DNA from: Chlorophyllum brunneum | Lineage: Eukaryota; Basidiomycota; Agaricomycetes; Agaricales; Agaricaceae | Assembly: GCA_963576785.1 (NCBI GenBank) | Contig: OY756145.1 | Coordinates: forward strand, 1,922,001-1,986,000 | Direction: 5' to 3' | Length of the DNA stretch: 64,000 bases | Part shown: one piece after another, positions 44,157 to 56,700 of the stretch | Numbering within the stretch: position 1 is the first letter of the stretch | Layout of the letters: every line of letters starts with the position of its first letter | Made by a program: the position numbers and the translations under genes | Notes under the pieces: model-generated | What the model saw: only the letters and a program-made list of their open reading frames with translations | Databases searched by the model: none | Told to the model about the DNA's origin: nothing

Positions 44157-46885
44157 ATGCCGCGGGGTGTCCCTAAGAAAGATGAGACTGGGCTGCGCTT
44201 CACCACATTCAACGTACCTCTGTCGTCAGTCCCACTTCATCTACCGTCCCTCGAGTGACTGCTCATCTCAGAGAAGCGCGAACCCAAAGCATGTCAATTC
44301 AACGTACCTGAAATCTGATACACAGACATTGTGGTCAAGAAATGCATCCAAGAGATTACGTGAAGGCAATAACGAGGACTCTACCCTCCAGCAAGAACCG
44401 CAAAGGTCGGTACCTGAGTGCTCGCAAAGCTCAAGTCACTATCTGAAGCTGCCCTCTCTAGGCGTGGGTCTCAGGTCATTGTCATACATCCGGGCTCAAG
44501 GTACCTCCGAATTGGCAAAGCCTCTGACGTCGTCCCAGTCTCTGTCCCATGTGTAGTTGCTCGCAAATGTAAAACTGAGACACCCAGCACAACGCGCATT
44601 CGAAATGTCACTTGGCCTTGGAACCAGGTGGCAAAGGGCGAATTGGGAGAAATACAGAGGGGGATACAGGAGGGGAGGATAGAGGACAAGGATCCAGTGT
44701 GTTATTTCTATGGGTTTGTCCGTGGATTAGCAAACCCTCATAGTTCCCTGCCAAACTAGCGGCCGTCACTGGATCTTTGAAAGAGAGGATGCGGTTTTTC
44801 AAGTTGCGGGCGACACCCAATGCAGGAACCATCTCGGTGACCTTCAACAAGCAGTTCCAACCTGAAGTCATTCCCGAACAGAATGATTCCTCTCAGATAG
44901 AGTGGATTGACAACACGTCAGAAGAAGAGGTTTTGGTCGGGGACGACGTGCGTATCCCCTTATGTCGTCGCATGGTTGTATTTTTGACGTTGTGGCAGGC
45001 TCTTCGCATTGGCGACCCTGAAAATGCAGGATACATTATTCGTCGGCCAATATACAACAGAAGCTTCAACCTTCGCGACTATTCCTCACTGCAAGCGGTT
45101 CTAAGTGATTTGGAGGTCATCATACAGAATACGTTGCTGGAGAAGTATGAGCTACGGCAACAAGATTACGAGGTTCGTGGATCCAATGGCTTCCCGGCCT
45201 CTAACTTACCCATTTACAGAACTACTCTGTGATCTTGGTCATCCCTGACCTTTATGATCGAGCCTACGCTCGTGAATTCCTAGGCTTATTAGTATCTATG
45301 GGTTTCAAAAGGTTTTGCGCCCAGCAGGTACGGCATCACTTATTGTAACACGTACACACCTTTGAGGCGACGAAAGGAATCTCTCGCCGCCACCTACGGC
45401 GCTGGAATATCAAACGCCTGTGTGGTTGATATCGGTGCGACCACTACTAGCATTGCATGCGTAGACGAGGGTCTAGTGATCTCGGACACAAGGTATGCAA
45501 TTCAATTTGTCCACCTCTTCCATCCATGATTGCCATGCATTCTAGAATGAGGCTTGGTGTAGGAGGGGATGACATTACAGAATTTCTCTATATTCTCCTC
45601 CGGAAGATCAAGCTACCATACAGAGATATGGATATCGCAAGGTCTTATGACTGGAACGTTATAGAAGATCTGAAAGCACAAATATGCACTTTGACGGAAG
45701 TATGTCGTCCTTCACTTTCCACAGCCGATCTCTAAAGAATAGTCCCAGAGCGACGTCGCAGTGAACTTGTATGGTTTCACCGTTCGCCGGCCTGATCACC
45801 CTACAGTCAAGTATGGGTTCCGAGTGTATGACGAGGTCATTCTAGCCCCCATGGTGCGCAACTCACCGAACATTATCCAAGAAGAAAAATACAACTGCCT
45901 TTCAGTGTCTCTTTGAACCCCGTATTATTGAGTTTGAAGCAAAGCGCCTTCCAACGAAGAGTACTCCAAGCTCCATGGCCACTGACGAAATAGTTGATCA
46001 TACTTCGGACCTCATTGTGCGTACCCTCCAGACCCTAGCACCACTTAACTTATTCCGCTTGACAGACGAATGCTATGGTGATTTCTACTCGACATCTCAT
46101 GCCACAGGCTCCAGAAAACACGACCAGCAAGTCGCAGCCCCCCACAGCCCAGACTTCGGGTATTAGTGCCTACAAGTTACCACAACTCTCATGTCTGACG
46201 TACCCCTGAAGGTACCTCAACGCCCGGAAAACCCGAGCCTGAGCAAGCCACAAATACCAATGATGCCTCTAGGTCGACATCACAAGCGCCAACCGAAGCA
46301 CAGGTAGAAGCTGCTGAGGACGGTGGCAAAAAGAAAACACAACCTTCCCTGCCAACGGAATCTACCCCACCAGCGATGCCTCAGCCCCCTGCCCCGGTTT
46401 ATGCTGGGGGTTACAGTATTGACGTCCCCTTCGAGGCCAGCAAGTTGCCTTTGGATGTCGCTATATTCAATAGCGTTCGCGCAGCGGGGGATGACCGCAT
46501 CCGCAAGTACTTGCAAGCGGTGTTGCTCATCGGTGGTACCGCTCACATTTCCGGAATCGGACCCGCGCTGGAGAGCAGGTAGATAATCTTTACCGTTAAT
46601 GCGTTCCTTTTTCATCGTTTCCTGGCAGGCTACAGGCCATTGCAACACCCGTCGTGTCGGGTATGGAAAAAGTACAAGTTATTCCACCACCCAAGGATGT
46701 GAACCCCCAGATCTTGGTTTGGAAGGGCGCTGCTGTGCTTGGAAAGATGGAGAGTGTATCAGAGCTCTGGGTGACACCTGCGGACTGGGTAGCTCTTTTC
46801 TCACCCTTTGTGCGGGGGTTGTTAACGTCATTCATAGGAAATCTTGGGCATGCGCGGCCTCAAAGAAAGATGCTTCTTCCTCTGA
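44157..46885 (+). CDS. ARP8: Actin-related protein Arp8 (INO80 complex)
   Basis: Nuclear actin-fold subunit of the INO80 remodeller that helps bind nucleosomes and extranucleosomal DNA. It starts MPRGVPKKDETGLRFTTFN (exon 1 44157-44213), then 44272-44405 (NSTYLKSDTQTLWSRNASKR) and an exon from 44462 (RGSQVIVIHPGSRYLRIGKASD, the actin-fold opening). Later blocks: GSLKERMRFFKLRATPNAG, NAGYIIRRPIYNRSFNLRDY, SVILVIPDLYDRAY, ATYGAGISNACVVDIGATTT, MRLGVGGDDITEFLYILLRK, SDVAVNLYGFTVRRPDHP and AVLLIGGTAHISGIG. The C-terminus is ILVWKGAAVLGKMESVSELW then GLKERCFFL. A Pro/Ser/Thr/Gln-rich insert of about 80 residues (46130-46400) precedes SKLPLDVAIFNSVRAAGDDR. The missing standard actin ATP-site pattern is normal for Arp8. 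About ten exons; not every junction was fixed. Confidence 0.93.
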
Positions 46886-47166
46886 TTGTTTCTTGAAACT
46901 TGGAAATCGTCAATTCGATGTAATCTGGGGTATCATGGGGCGTAAACAACAATATGTAGCCAGGTATCTCGAGTGTAAAAGTCTAAAAAGTACAAAAAAA
47001 TGAAAAGGTGGTCGCCGGTCATGTAAGGTTCACGGAATATAACTACATAATTGCATCAAGTATGAGCAGTAATCACACCTCAAGCCTATGCTTGAGTAAA
47101 AGGAATTCATGAGAGCCAAGCGTTGACCACGATTTGACGAGACTGTTCATTTCCCGCTTGCCATCG
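46886..47166. other. 3' to 3' gap between ARP8 and the RING gene
   Basis: 281 bases holding both 3' untranslated regions of a convergent pair; no further feature seen. Confidence 0.5.
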
Positions 47167-48279
47167 CTAGTTAGAGTTTTGAGACAAGTGCCACCAACGA
47201 GTAAGCCTACGAATGTATGCGCACCTATCTCTTTTTATCCACTCACTCCGTAGGTTCCCTCCTTCCCTCCAGGCGCCTAGATCAACCTCCGACGAACAAC
47301 TGCCATCTTCGACTTTGGGACCTTGCCTCTTCTGCTTCTGCCCATCCTTATCGGAGTCTGATATCCGCAATGCCTCGGGATCCTCCTGTTTCACGACTGG
47401 TAACGAAGAGTGGGCAAGCTTCTCGACCAGCGACTCGACAACTGCGGTAGCCACTCGGTTGGGTACAAAAGGGAAGGTGATACCAGGACGAGGAACACGA
47501 TCGGGTGTGATCATCAGAACGCTGCGACAGATAGGACAGTCAACCGCTTCATGCCAGCCTCCACAGACGCGGTGTAATCGCGAGAAGAACCATTTGAGGA
47601 TGCAGATGGCACAGAAGGTGTGACCGCACTGACCCGGGTTCAAGGTGTAAGGATAGGCCATTATCTCATAGCATCTTTGTTCAAGTCAGCCACCGTCAAA
47701 GTATGGATCATGAGGTTAACGTACAATGCACATGTAAAATGCTCCTCGAGCTGGCTCAGAGCGTTTTGAGCCTCCTGTTTCGCTAGTTGGGACAGTTTTG
47801 CAGCTGCCTCGTCTTCCCTGTCGAGGAGAGATTGAAGTCGCTCGTCAAGCTGTTGAGCCTGAAGCCTGCATTCTTGTTCTTTATGTAAGAGGATTTTTTC
47901 CCGCTTGGTGAGCTCTGAGGCGGTTATCCGAGAAGATCTTCGATACTTGGGTTTTGACAGGACAGAGTGTCCTGCAATCACACCCGCCCGTTCAGCGCAT
48001 TCTGTGGCACAGGACTGCGACCCCGCCACAGAGGACTCCTTCAAAATTTTCCTTCGTTTTACCGGCGGTTCCCTGGGATCAGCGGACACATTTTGGACTG
48101 TGTGAGGAACGATACGTCAAGCTGGGTGGTAACAGCAGGTCAAGAAGCTCACCTTGGCGATTGCTGATCCTTGTGGAACGTCTTGGGGCGGTCGAGTCTG
48201 GCTCGGACATAGTTGTCGAGGATTTAGACGGCCGTGGCATGATGGGAACAGGGAGCGTGGACGGCGGCCTGCGAGGCAA
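47167..48279 (-). CDS. RING-finger protein, probable E3 ubiquitin ligase
   Basis: Exons (minus): 48279-48153, 48097-47725 and 47674-47167, giving 335 aa, with donors GTGAGC and GTACGT. The N-terminus is basic and Ser/Pro-rich with TRISNRQ and PPVKRRK (NLS-like). A coiled coil follows (KREKILLHKEQECRLQAQQL ... AAAKLSQLAKQEAQNALSQL), then a RING of the type CALCYEIM...PYTLNPGQCGHTFCA, with a widened loop before VDCPICRS. The first Cys pair is completed only by splicing between 47725 and 47674. The layout (coiled coil, RING with the CGGWHE insert) is familiar from basidiomycete hypothetical RING proteins; no yeast orthologue is clear. Substrate unknown. It is convergent with ARP8. Confidence 0.85.
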
Positions 48280-48392
48280 GAGCGATGGACGACTTTCCCA
48301 GGTCCGACGATAGGGGCAGGGCTATTCCTGGCAGACTCACGTGTCCACTATCTACTTCCCTGGCCCTTGTCCTTCCATCTCATGTCCTTTGC

Positions 48393-50850
48393 TCAGAGCC
48401 CACAGCCGGCGTGCATCTCTGCCGTGATTCCCCAAGCACACCCTCCATTCCACCCCCTCTGACAACTCACATTCCGAACCCCAGAATGCACGGCCGTGTC
48501 GCTCAATGAGACTTCGGAACGCGAGGTATCTGCTGGTCCGCTCCCATCATTAATCCACTTCACAAAGTTTGTTGAATATCCATTCCCTTTTCCCCTTTGA
48601 AACGGTAACCCAGCATCATATGACGTTCGATGGGTCCCTCCATACGAGCTATTAGACAAACCGTATATGGTCAGCTCTGCCTTGCCGTTTCCGCTGCTAA
48701 TGCCCTGGAATCCGTGATGCATAGTTGCAGGGAAGTCTATAATGGCATAACTGAATTCACTCTCCAATGATATTTGTTCCTGGAAAACCAAATACACCAG
48801 CTTCATCTCACCTTCCACCGTTGATGGAAAAGGGTCCCCTGTTCGAATAATCCCCGTTCCTCCAATTCTCCCCGACTGACGAACTCGAGCCATCCCCCCG
48901 GTCCCCATTCCGTTACGTGCATCTATGGACAACGTCATTCTCGCAATGATCGCCTGTCCTCCCTAGTGATTAATGACCAGTCTCCAAGGATATACTCACA
49001 ACAACTTCATCAGACGCACCACTTTGTCTAACCGATCGCTGTACCAATCTTGGCGACATCGTTTCGGGCCAGCTCCCGGACTACTGGGGAACATATCAAA
49101 TCCAAGCACTGCCCCACTCGCTTGCATTTGCATGTCCGCACTCTGGTCACTCAAACGGTCAGGCCTGTGGACATACTCTTTGCCTAACTTGGGCGAATCC
49201 TTTCTACCACAATCTACAACCCCCACAAACCTGCTCAGGTATGAGGCGAAAAGCAAATGTCAATGAGGTGTCAATCACTACTCAATTGCATGTCCGAAAC
49301 TCAATATAACCATTAAGTTGTGTCTTTGTCATGTCCAGATTAAAAATGCTGACTTCTCCCTTCAGGCTCGCAAGTCTTGGAACACACTCCCCAATGAACA
49401 GGCGTTCTTTGCGAAATCGAAAAGTGCTGCGAGTGCTGCTTACGGCCAACAGCCGCTTTTGCCGTTCTCCAACCCGTCACTCTGCAAGACAAAACACAGT
49501 TTGGGCGGGGCTGCATCGGTATCGGAATCGAACCAGTTCATGCAAATTTTCTCATTCAATGCTGTAAGCGCTGTCAAATGACCCTGTGGTATCCTTTGAC
49601 CGCTGGCGGGGTTGCCACAAACAAGGATTGCCTTCGTGAATTGTGACATAATACTTCAAAATTTTCTTTCCTGGACAGGGTCACAACATCCAAGTCGTGC
49701 GATGCCTATTTCTCTGTCACGATTAGCGCCCAAATCCCGCTTCCCTGTGAGTTGGACATACGACAGAGAACCTCTCCATTTAGACATATTCTGACGCCAA
49801 CAGCATCCATATACTGCAAATCTTCTCCAGTTAACACCGCAAGCAACATCCCTTCATTTCATACCCTTCAAACTTCCCGTCGGATCTTTGAGCCAGACCA
49901 AAATTGAGCACCCATTTTGCCACCCCGCCACCGCCAAAGGCCAGAGATAATACTGATACACCCCGCGAAACAACTCTCGGTGTAATCGAAGAGTCCGTTA
50001 CGCACATCCCCCAGTCGACCCAGGTGTCGATCCTCTGGCGTCACTGGTGTCACTGTCATGATGTACACACCATACTTCAGTGCAATGCCACTCGGACGTG
50101 CGAACCCATTGATCACCCGATTCTAAAAATGGACTGGATCCTCAGTTTGAGCGTCAGGAGATTGGTTCAGTTGCGGAGAGTTTGTAGCTCCTCTGATACG
50201 CCTCAAATCTCTGGATACAGATCCGACTCTTCCGGTAACCTCGACATCAACATAGCAGAGCTTTTAAATGATGGTTGACCGAGGACACTGGAAAGAGACT
50301 GTATGACCAACTCGGAGGTTAAATTGGGATTTCTCACGGATAAACAAACATGCATCGAGAGATTTCGAAAAAACAGTCAAGAACATTCACTCATCCCGAG
50401 CAAGCCGGACATGTTGGCTCGAGGATCGAACGAGTTGCTATGGGGCGGGAAAGTTTTTTTTTCGGACTTCCATCTATCAAAGACAAATCACTGGTCTCGC
50501 TCCACAACAACTTCCAAAAAATGTATTTTCCCGAGGACTTGGTCATGGGTAGGATCAGCGGAACGAAGACACAGGGCTTGGTGGCATGATTCTGACGACC
50601 CGCAGGGTTGCTTCCTCCCTATCCACACACAGTCGTTCATCGGATGTGTACGACGGAGAAGGCGAACGGCACGGGGTATACCGATATACCACGTTCATCC
50701 CTTCGCCAATGACATGATGAGCAGTCATGGGCGCTGCGGTAAAAAGGTCTTGTCGTAAAATATGGGTGATGAGTACCAAAGATGAGCTCAGTCCATTTCC
50801 ACGATATTTGGATGAACATTTCCGGCTCCAATCCTGATCAACCAACAATG
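48393..50850 (-). CDS. Uncharacterised spliced gene (unknown function)
   Basis: Protein-like exons on the minus strand that I cannot assign. The best supported pair is 49020 to about 49226 (DCGRKDSPKLGKEYVHRPDR ... AVLGFDMFPSSPGAGPKR ... DRLDKV) joined by a 57-nt GTGCGT/CACTAG intron, in phase, to 48962 downward (GGQAIIARMTLSIDARNGMG ... MKLVYLVFQEQISLE ... IDFPATMHHGF ... YGLSNSSYGGTHRTSYDAG). Further candidate exons upstream read GMLLAVLTGEDLQYMDAVG with RICLNGEVLCRM (about 49750-49830), TALNEKICMNWFDSDTDAAP (about 49500-49570), a stretch near 50000-50110, and EPEMFIQISWKWTELIFG (about 50760-50830). Start, stop and total exon count are unresolved. No signal peptide, membrane span or known motif is evident. 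Confidence 0.5.
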
Positions 50851-51774
50851 TTGAGATGGAGGTGGTAAACCATCGCAGGAAGCACAGTGGGTCATTCGTT
50901 CGGGTCGCAGAACAAGATATGCAAGACCGTGGCTATGTTTGGTTGTGCAGGGTCTTGGGACTTGCGGCATGTTCTGCCGAACGGTGTTGGTTTTGTAGGT
51001 TCATCTCGTAAGGTGAATCTCAGATTGTGCATTGATAACGGTCATGAATTCTCACACTCAGACCAACAACAAAAGGCATCACTGCGCCCCCGGCCGGAAA
51101 GTAAGGTAAACTCTGAGTTTCAGTGAAAGAAATTAGCGGAACCGGCAGCTCCTGGGGTGTGCCCACGCGTACCGAAGGGGGGCACGGAAGAAGGCGGGAA
51201 GAAGGAAAAAAGGCGAGATGAGCGGGGAGAGCTGGGCGAGCGGCTGAAAGATGGGGTCCGAATGAGAGAGGAGGGTAGCGGAAGAGAGAGGGAAGGGAAA
51301 GAAAGCGGCTGGAGAAGGAAGGCGATTGGTCTGCGGACTGGAGAAAGTGGCCCGGAGCCAGTTGAGTTGCCGCTGCGATCGACTTGAACGAAGGTGCTGG
51401 TTCACTCGGACTGAATGAGTGACACGAAACGCGTCGAACACGGTCACGGCTGGTCACGTCACATTAGAAGGAATAAATGGCAGTCTGAAGGAAGTGGGGA
51501 AGGTGATGGGCGCGTGACACGCAGAAGTGGACGAAAGAGGAAGGTCGCTTCTAGAAATCCCAAAGAAGTTTCAATATGATGTTATTGATTGTTCGGCAGT
51601 GAGTGCTGTTTTTGAGTTGCCTGTAATTAATCTGACAGCAGGGTCACGTCACGCAGGATCTGAGATTCGTTCGGGAGGCGTACAAGACAAGAGCGTCGAG
51701 GTTGTTGGACGAATTCTTGCGAAACCACTTCCAGCCAATCTCCTTCGACGGCCGTTTTCCTGTCGTCGTTCTAG
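50851..51774. other. Upstream region of the Con7-like gene, with a purine-rich tract
   Basis: No recognised gene. From about 51170 to 51350 the plus strand is almost entirely purine with few interruptions (ggaag/gagag/gggaaa runs). This gives the long Pro/Ser/Leu-rich open frame on the minus strand, which I read as a by-product. The purine tract lies 420-600 bases before the start codon and may be part of a long 5' leader or promoter. Confidence 0.5.
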
Positions 51775-53756
51775 ATGATGTCCCAGGTCCTTTCACCTCC
51801 TCAGCTTGACGTCTCCAAGTGCATCCCCGACTACCTACCCCGTCATAAAGTCGCCTCCTCGCCTGCCTTCTTCCCCAACCTCGGAAACCTCGTACCCGTC
51901 ACTACCTCCCCAATCCATTCAGACTCTCCGGCAGGCTCAATAGACGACGACGATTCGTCGCCTCATTCACCCTCGCGGTCCTCTGGACCGCCCCCATATG
52001 CCCCACGGCCTTCCGCCGCTTTTGACTCCCCTCTTACCTCCCCCACTGCTGACATGTTTGACCCCAACTCCCGCCCAACCTTTGTTGCTGCTCAATACCC
52101 TGCGCCTCCCCCATCCATTAATAGTGCTGGTGATACACTAAGGAATTCTGACGCTGTCGGCTCTTACCTGTCGGAATCTCCATCTCCCGTAGACGTCCAC
52201 CGTCCTCCTTCGTTTCCCCATCCAATCAGTGCGCCACCTTCGCAGGACCGTTTCCCCATTACAGGCGCTCCACCTTATCCGGGGGATGATCGTACTATTT
52301 CAGAATCCCTGACAGACCGCTGTACTCGTCAGAGTCCACAGGATAAATATTCGAACTCGTGCGCTCAGTCTAATCTAGAGCAGCGACGAATGTCCGAGCC
52401 GTCTGTCCTGGGTAGCACGTCGGCTTATGCTCCCTCGGATTCGTGCGACCGCTTCTCCCAGTATCCCTTTGCCTTCAACCCTCCTCAACCGACCCGCTCC
52501 TCTACGTACATGCCAACCCTGCAGAGGGGGGCAAGCCTAGCGTCACTACGAGACCCTCGCCACTCGGACTACTCCTTATCTCAACCCCAATGGAAACAGG
52601 GTGACGACGTCTACGAGAGTGGGCTTTATGAGCCCATCTCTCCTCTCAATCCCAATTTTTCTAACGGCCTACTTGGCTCCCCCAATGGTGTCCCTTACTC
52701 CCCCGGAGCCGGAGATCCCTATGGCCCCTCACCGCCGAACACAGGAACATCTACCTCGTCTGCTCCCCCTATTGGTTCCATGAACTATAGCAACTTTGGC
52801 TCCCAGCCCCAAGCGCCAAACATGCAGAGGGGTACTCATCCAAATGCCAATTTCGCCGGCGACGCTAACAGCAAGACATACTCTTTTGTAGCTTTACCCG
52901 GGAACACCGTCAAGAAGCGCCCTCGCCGGAGGTACGACGAGATTGAACGTCTCTACCAGTGCTCGTGGCCCGATTGTACCAAGGCATATGGCACTCTGAA
53001 TCACTTAAATGCGCACGTTACAATGCAAAAACATGGCCCTAAGCGTACTCCCAGTGGTGAGTCATTCCCTTCGATGATCTTCAAATACTTTGTTCATCTC
53101 GCACTCTCGTCTCGACAGAATTCAAGGAACTACGTAAACAGTGGCGAAAGGCCAAGAAGGAAGCAGAAGCGGTTGGCGTAGTTCATGGATCCGCTCGCCG
53201 GATGCCCATGCGACCTGATGAATCCGGCGCCTATGATACTCGTTATGGAGTGATGCAGCACCGTCAGCATCCCGCGATGGGCTTATCTGTCAATGTCCCT
53301 CATGCAGGCTCTGCCGATCGATTCGCGGTGCCCATCGAAGACATTCGCTACCCTCCACACGAGCGTGAGGAGGAAGTTCTTCATTACGGTAACCTGCGGC
53401 GGTTCAGCAATGTAGGCACTCCATCTTCATGGCACGCTGGCAGCACTTTGTCATCGCGTGCAGGCCTCACTCAATCATATATTTCCTCTTCTCTTCCATC
53501 TCAGCCTAGCCATGCCTCGCCGCCTTCTCCGCGGATGGTGGGAAGGCTGGGTCCGGACAGTACGCTGCTGACACCCCTACCGGGCTACCAAAATCATCAA
53601 TCCCATGCAGGACTACTCCCTCCCCTTCATCCCGGTGGCGATTTGACGTACCCCTCTGAAGGCTATGACTTGTACGAATCAGACAGCCGGCCTGGTACGG
53701 GACATGCAAGCATAGGAGGCCATGTCAGTGGGGATGACTTTGACCACCGTGGATAA
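51775..53756 (+). CDS. C2H2 zinc-finger transcription factor, Con7-like
   Basis: Nuclear regulator; Con7 of Magnaporthe controls cell-wall and morphogenesis genes. Two exons, 51775-53056 and 53119-53756, give 639 aa. Start is ATG at 51775 (a second ATG follows directly). The first 370 residues are Pro/Ser/Tyr-rich low complexity. Then come the hallmark block KKRPRRRYDEIERLYQCSW and DCTKAYGTLNHLNAHVTMQK, one C2H2 finger with C-x4-C-x12-H-x5-H spacing. It continues HGPKRTPSEFKELRKQWRKA (across the intron), the basic tail typical of Con7. The rest is Pro/Ser/His-rich. Only one finger is present, as in ascomycete Con7; DNA target is unknown here. A conserved long 5' region suggests complex regulation. 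Confidence 0.88.
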
Positions 53757-56700
53757 AAACTCTACCGTGTTCTTGACAGCTTGCCAGCTTCGCATATGTC
53801 TCCAATCCTCCCTATCTGGTCTCCTCGTGACCATACCCTACCCCTGCACCCTACTTCCGGAATATAATCGACCTCTCGGTTCATACCCCGAACACCCCCA
53901 TAATCGTTTCTGATAAGTCTTCGGTTTCCCCCGCTTCTTAATTACCTTCTTTCTCATAAAAAAACTTGGCTTACCGCTGTCGAAAATGTTGTCTATGTTA
54001 GACCCATTGTATTCCCCTTTGGTCTGTTCTTGTCCCACCTGTAGATTCCTTCAACTTTCTTCGGGTGTCTCTTTCCTTCATCTTTCTTTCGGTTTACATT
54101 ATTTGCTCTCTTATCGCAATTATCTGTATACTAGTCTGCATACTTACATTCTCGCAGCACATTTGCGCTTCACCTCCTTTCGCCTACCCTGTATCTATTG
54201 CCCGCCCTTCTTCGAGTGCTTTGGATGTATATACTTATCCTGTCTTATTGGTTTCTTGGTCTTCTGGAGGAGTAATAATAGCGGACCTGTATGCACCTGC
54301 AATATCGGATTAGCTGACGATTAATCGACTTGGAGGATCCTTCTCAGTGAGAATAATGTATCAACTCTCACACACGGCATCCAACTTCATCAACGCATCG
54401 CATCAGTACGAGAAAAGAATCCGGGAGAAAACACCCATCGGGTTGCGGATATTTGGGATACGGATGGAAGATCCTATCAGCGGCTTCCGGGCGGAGATCT
54501 TACTCCTTCGAACCCACTCCGACTCGTAGCACAAACCACACATCCACAATCATACACCCACCAGCCGCCCGACACCGCAAGCGCAGCAGCGGAGGGAGTA
54601 CCCGTATTTGTCGTACTTTTTGCCGTCGCTCGCTCCCCCCTATGTGTTCCAGATGTGGGCTTGGGCACACTGTGGTGATGTCGACTTCTTTTGAGTTACG
54701 AATATCTCCATAAGCCAGGCTCTCGCGTTGCACGTGAAGGTCTATATTAGGACTAACGCGTACGTAACGGGTGGTTGGAATTGGAAGGGTGGATCCAAAG
54801 AACCCTGATCATACCTCACCTCTTTCACAGATCACAGATGCATGGATCAGAGAAGCTCCGTGCTCCGAAACGTCACGGCTGCCGTATCGTTTCGCTTGTC
54901 TTCCAAAAATTTTCGGACTCCCTGGTTCATCACATAATTACCAGTTGTCAATACATAGACAGAAAAGGACTCTGCTTCTTGCCCATTCGTGTGAACCTCC
55001 CCGACGGTCAAGTCTTCGCGTGTACAGGTCGGAGCCAGAGCACCTGTCACTAAATCGGTATCATATCAACGTTGATATCATCTTTCAGATTATGATCATC
55101 ATTCGATTCCACGCGACGGGTCTCGAGGAGCTGACCTTAACGCCACATTGGACGTTCGGATGCGATGCTGAGATGACATCGATGTTGATAATTATACTGG
55201 ATCAATGTATGAGAAATTTTGTGTCGAGCCGTGCAACGTCGACAGGTTTTGATGTGATTCGACAATGACAAAAGGGTAGAAGATACAATGCGTGACGCAG
55301 TCACGGGGAGACAAAAATAGGCCACGATGCTTCTATGGTTCGTGCACGTCTTCCGATGAACATGAGGGGGTTCGAAGAGCCTTCAACGCGTCAATGACGA
55401 TACTGCGGCCACTCAGCTCACCCGGGCTATCCAAAAAAAAGACTGTTATACATTCAAGCCTGACATGGTAACTTAAAGCGAGGGGTTTCGATTTTGGCGG
55501 CGACAGTGTGCTTCTTATGTCTGATGTCAGAGAGAACTTTATTTCCCCAGGTGCGAGTTTAGCCACAAGGATGAGCAATATACGTCACCCGACGCACTCA
55601 CGTAATTGCCGAGCACACCTGGCGCGAATTTGAAACCGAGTAACGGACCCGCAAAAGCCAAAACTGCCCCCCCTACAACTCCGTACAATAGAGCAAACAG
55701 CTGTTGTTTGCGAAAAGTTGTGTGCTTCCTAACTTCTCAGTGTCAAAACACTGGCAATGGAAGTCGCCATCTGAGTAGGTGACACATGACACTGGAACGA
55801 CAAACGCAAGGGAAAAACCATAGAGCAGAGCTAGTTAATTAACGAAGACACACCATGTGCTTCGTCTTAGTATGATTGAAGGAACGGAATACAAAAAACC
55901 GTCGTACTTGCTTCCCGCGTCGTACCATAGTGATTGGTTGAATAATTACAGAAGCGATCAGGACATCACCCGTCGAGTCCAGCACTGTGTTATCTGTGTC
56001 GTGACGAACAGATACCATCGATTTGCACTGCCAAAAAACAGTCACATTATGGGGTCCTCCATTACCTCGAGCTGTGTTTGATGGTGTGTCCCTTCGATCA
56101 CAATGGATTGTCGAGCAGTGAGGTGGCGATGAGATCTGCTGAAATCTCTGGGATATATTGATGACGTGGAGTTTCTTTTTTTTTTTTTGAACCAACTTAT
56201 GTCCGCAATTGAGAAATCACTGGTAGGCGCAAACAACAGCTGGCGTTTCGACTGTCAACGAGCATATAGCAACACGAGTTCACCGCCTCGTCCACTTGGG
56301 GGAAGCGTGCGATTTCACCGGGGCCAGGAGATTGAATCAGTGGCAAGTATCCTCAAGAGACAGAAGCATGTTTTGCCTCCCTCGGTCATGTTTTGATACG
56401 GGGTCATCACAAGACCGAGTAAGTTTTATGAGCAAAGATGTGGTTTCCACAACCCGCAGATGCGAGGCCGAGACCGATCCATAACTGTGGGGGAATCCGC
56501 TTCCTATCTTTCGAAGCCGTTTAAATAGCATCATTCACCAGCATCTGTTCGTCTTACCCACGCCCCGACGGCACTCTGCGGCGTTTGAAATTAGCTCGGA
56601 GGATAAAGACAAAAGTGACGTTCGGAAAGTCTGAAGACGGCTGGATTTAAGAGTATCTGGTGCCAGAGCTTCAAGGATAATAAACATAGGGAATCCCAAA

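Noticed and set aside
47661..47661. Start of the RING region at MAYPYTLNPG as an independent gene
   Set aside because: Alone it would lack the first zinc-binding Cys pair; splicing to the upstream coiled-coil exon restores CALCYEIM.
51020..51457. 145-codon Pro/Ser/Leu-rich minus-strand frame
   Set aside because: Explained by the purine-rich tract on the plus strand; no domain, no splice support.
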